6,613 nucleotides of DNA from positions 1 through 6,613 of the forward strand of contig DQTU01000209.1 in the NCBI GenBank assembly GCA_015662615.1. The letters are read 5' to 3'. The position numbers and the translations under genes are program-made. Positions 6,529 through 6,613 of this stretch are shown one piece after another. The notes under the pieces were generated by a model that did no database searches, was not told where the DNA came from, and saw nothing but the letters and a program-made list of their open reading frames with translations. The stretch is from Campylobacterales bacterium (GTDB lineage: Bacteria > Campylobacterota > Campylobacteria > Campylobacterales > QNZT01). Each line of letters opens with the position of its first letter. Position 1 is the first letter of the stretch.

Positions 6529-6613
6529 TTATATCTCCTGCTGTGAATAGAGGTGATGGTAATACCCTTTTTTCTTCATCAACTCATCATGGGTTCCAGC
6601 CTCAACAATTTGA
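6529..6613 (-). CDS. ABC transporter ATPase of a type I secretion system, C-terminal fragment
   Basis: Only the last 27 codons and the TAA stop are in the window; the rest lies beyond base 6613 on the minus strand. The peptide QIVEAGTHDELMKKKGYYHH matches the stretch that follows the H-loop of exporter-type ABC ATPases (IVExGTHxEL, then a GYYxxLY tail). With the HlyD-type gene starting at the very next base, this is almost surely the HlyB/PrtD-like exporter of a type I secretion system, with membrane and ATPase domains in one chain. The N-terminal peptidase-like domain, if any, and the specificity cannot be judged. Confidence 0.8.
   Translation of the reverse strand, partial: QIVEAGTHDELMKKKGYYHHLYSQQEI

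Noticed and set aside
1..6613. A novel defence, mobile or repeat-based system
   Set aside because: All coding space is accounted for by dxs, tRNA-Arg, fusA, rpsG, rpsL and type I secretion genes; no direct-repeat array, integrase, transposase, reverse transcriptase or toxin-antitoxin pair is visible.

Overview
The window is AT-rich and gene-dense, and looks like a chromosomal segment of a Campylobacterota (Epsilonproteobacteria) member. The evidence for this is the style of the S12, S7, EF-G and DXS proteins, the low GC content, AAGGA-type ribosome binding sites in A-rich leaders, and promoters that seem to have a -10 box but no clear -35 box. A free-living, sulfur-oxidiser-like lineage is possible, but the genus cannot be fixed from this window. 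I see no plasmid, phage, IS element or CRISPR.

Layout. (1) Bases 1-1781, plus strand: nearly all of dxs, the first enzyme of the MEP isoprenoid pathway, with its start cut off by the window edge. (2) 1793-1866, minus strand: a tRNA-Arg with anticodon CCU, convergent with dxs and only 11 bases from its stop. (3) 1867-1990: a spacer with two palindromes, one of which is the likely terminator of the fusA unit. (4) 1991-5086, minus strand: the streptomycin-type ribosomal cluster rpsL-rpsG-fusA (S12, S7, EF-G). The rpsG-fusA gap is 12 bases, but rpsL and rpsG are 147 bases apart, and that spacer holds a small terminator-like hairpin, a -10 box and a foldable leader. rpsL has a TTG start, a -10 box and a leader that begins with a stem-loop. 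(5) 5224-6613, minus strand: the end of a type I secretion system, namely a complete HlyD-type membrane fusion protein preceded without a gap by the last codons of an ABC exporter.

How the parts work together. S12, S7 and EF-G all act at the small subunit and in translocation, and their co-expression from one locus is ancient. The ABC protein and HlyD would form the inner-membrane half of an exporter that needs a TolC-like outer-membrane channel, which is not seen here. dxs is functionally unrelated and only a convergent neighbour.

The window is mostly ordinary housekeeping DNA. No previously undescribed system is evident. The points most worth a second look are the TTG start of rpsL, the RNA structures before rpsL and rpsG, the palindromic spacer after fusA, and the presence of secretion genes where rpoBC is often found.
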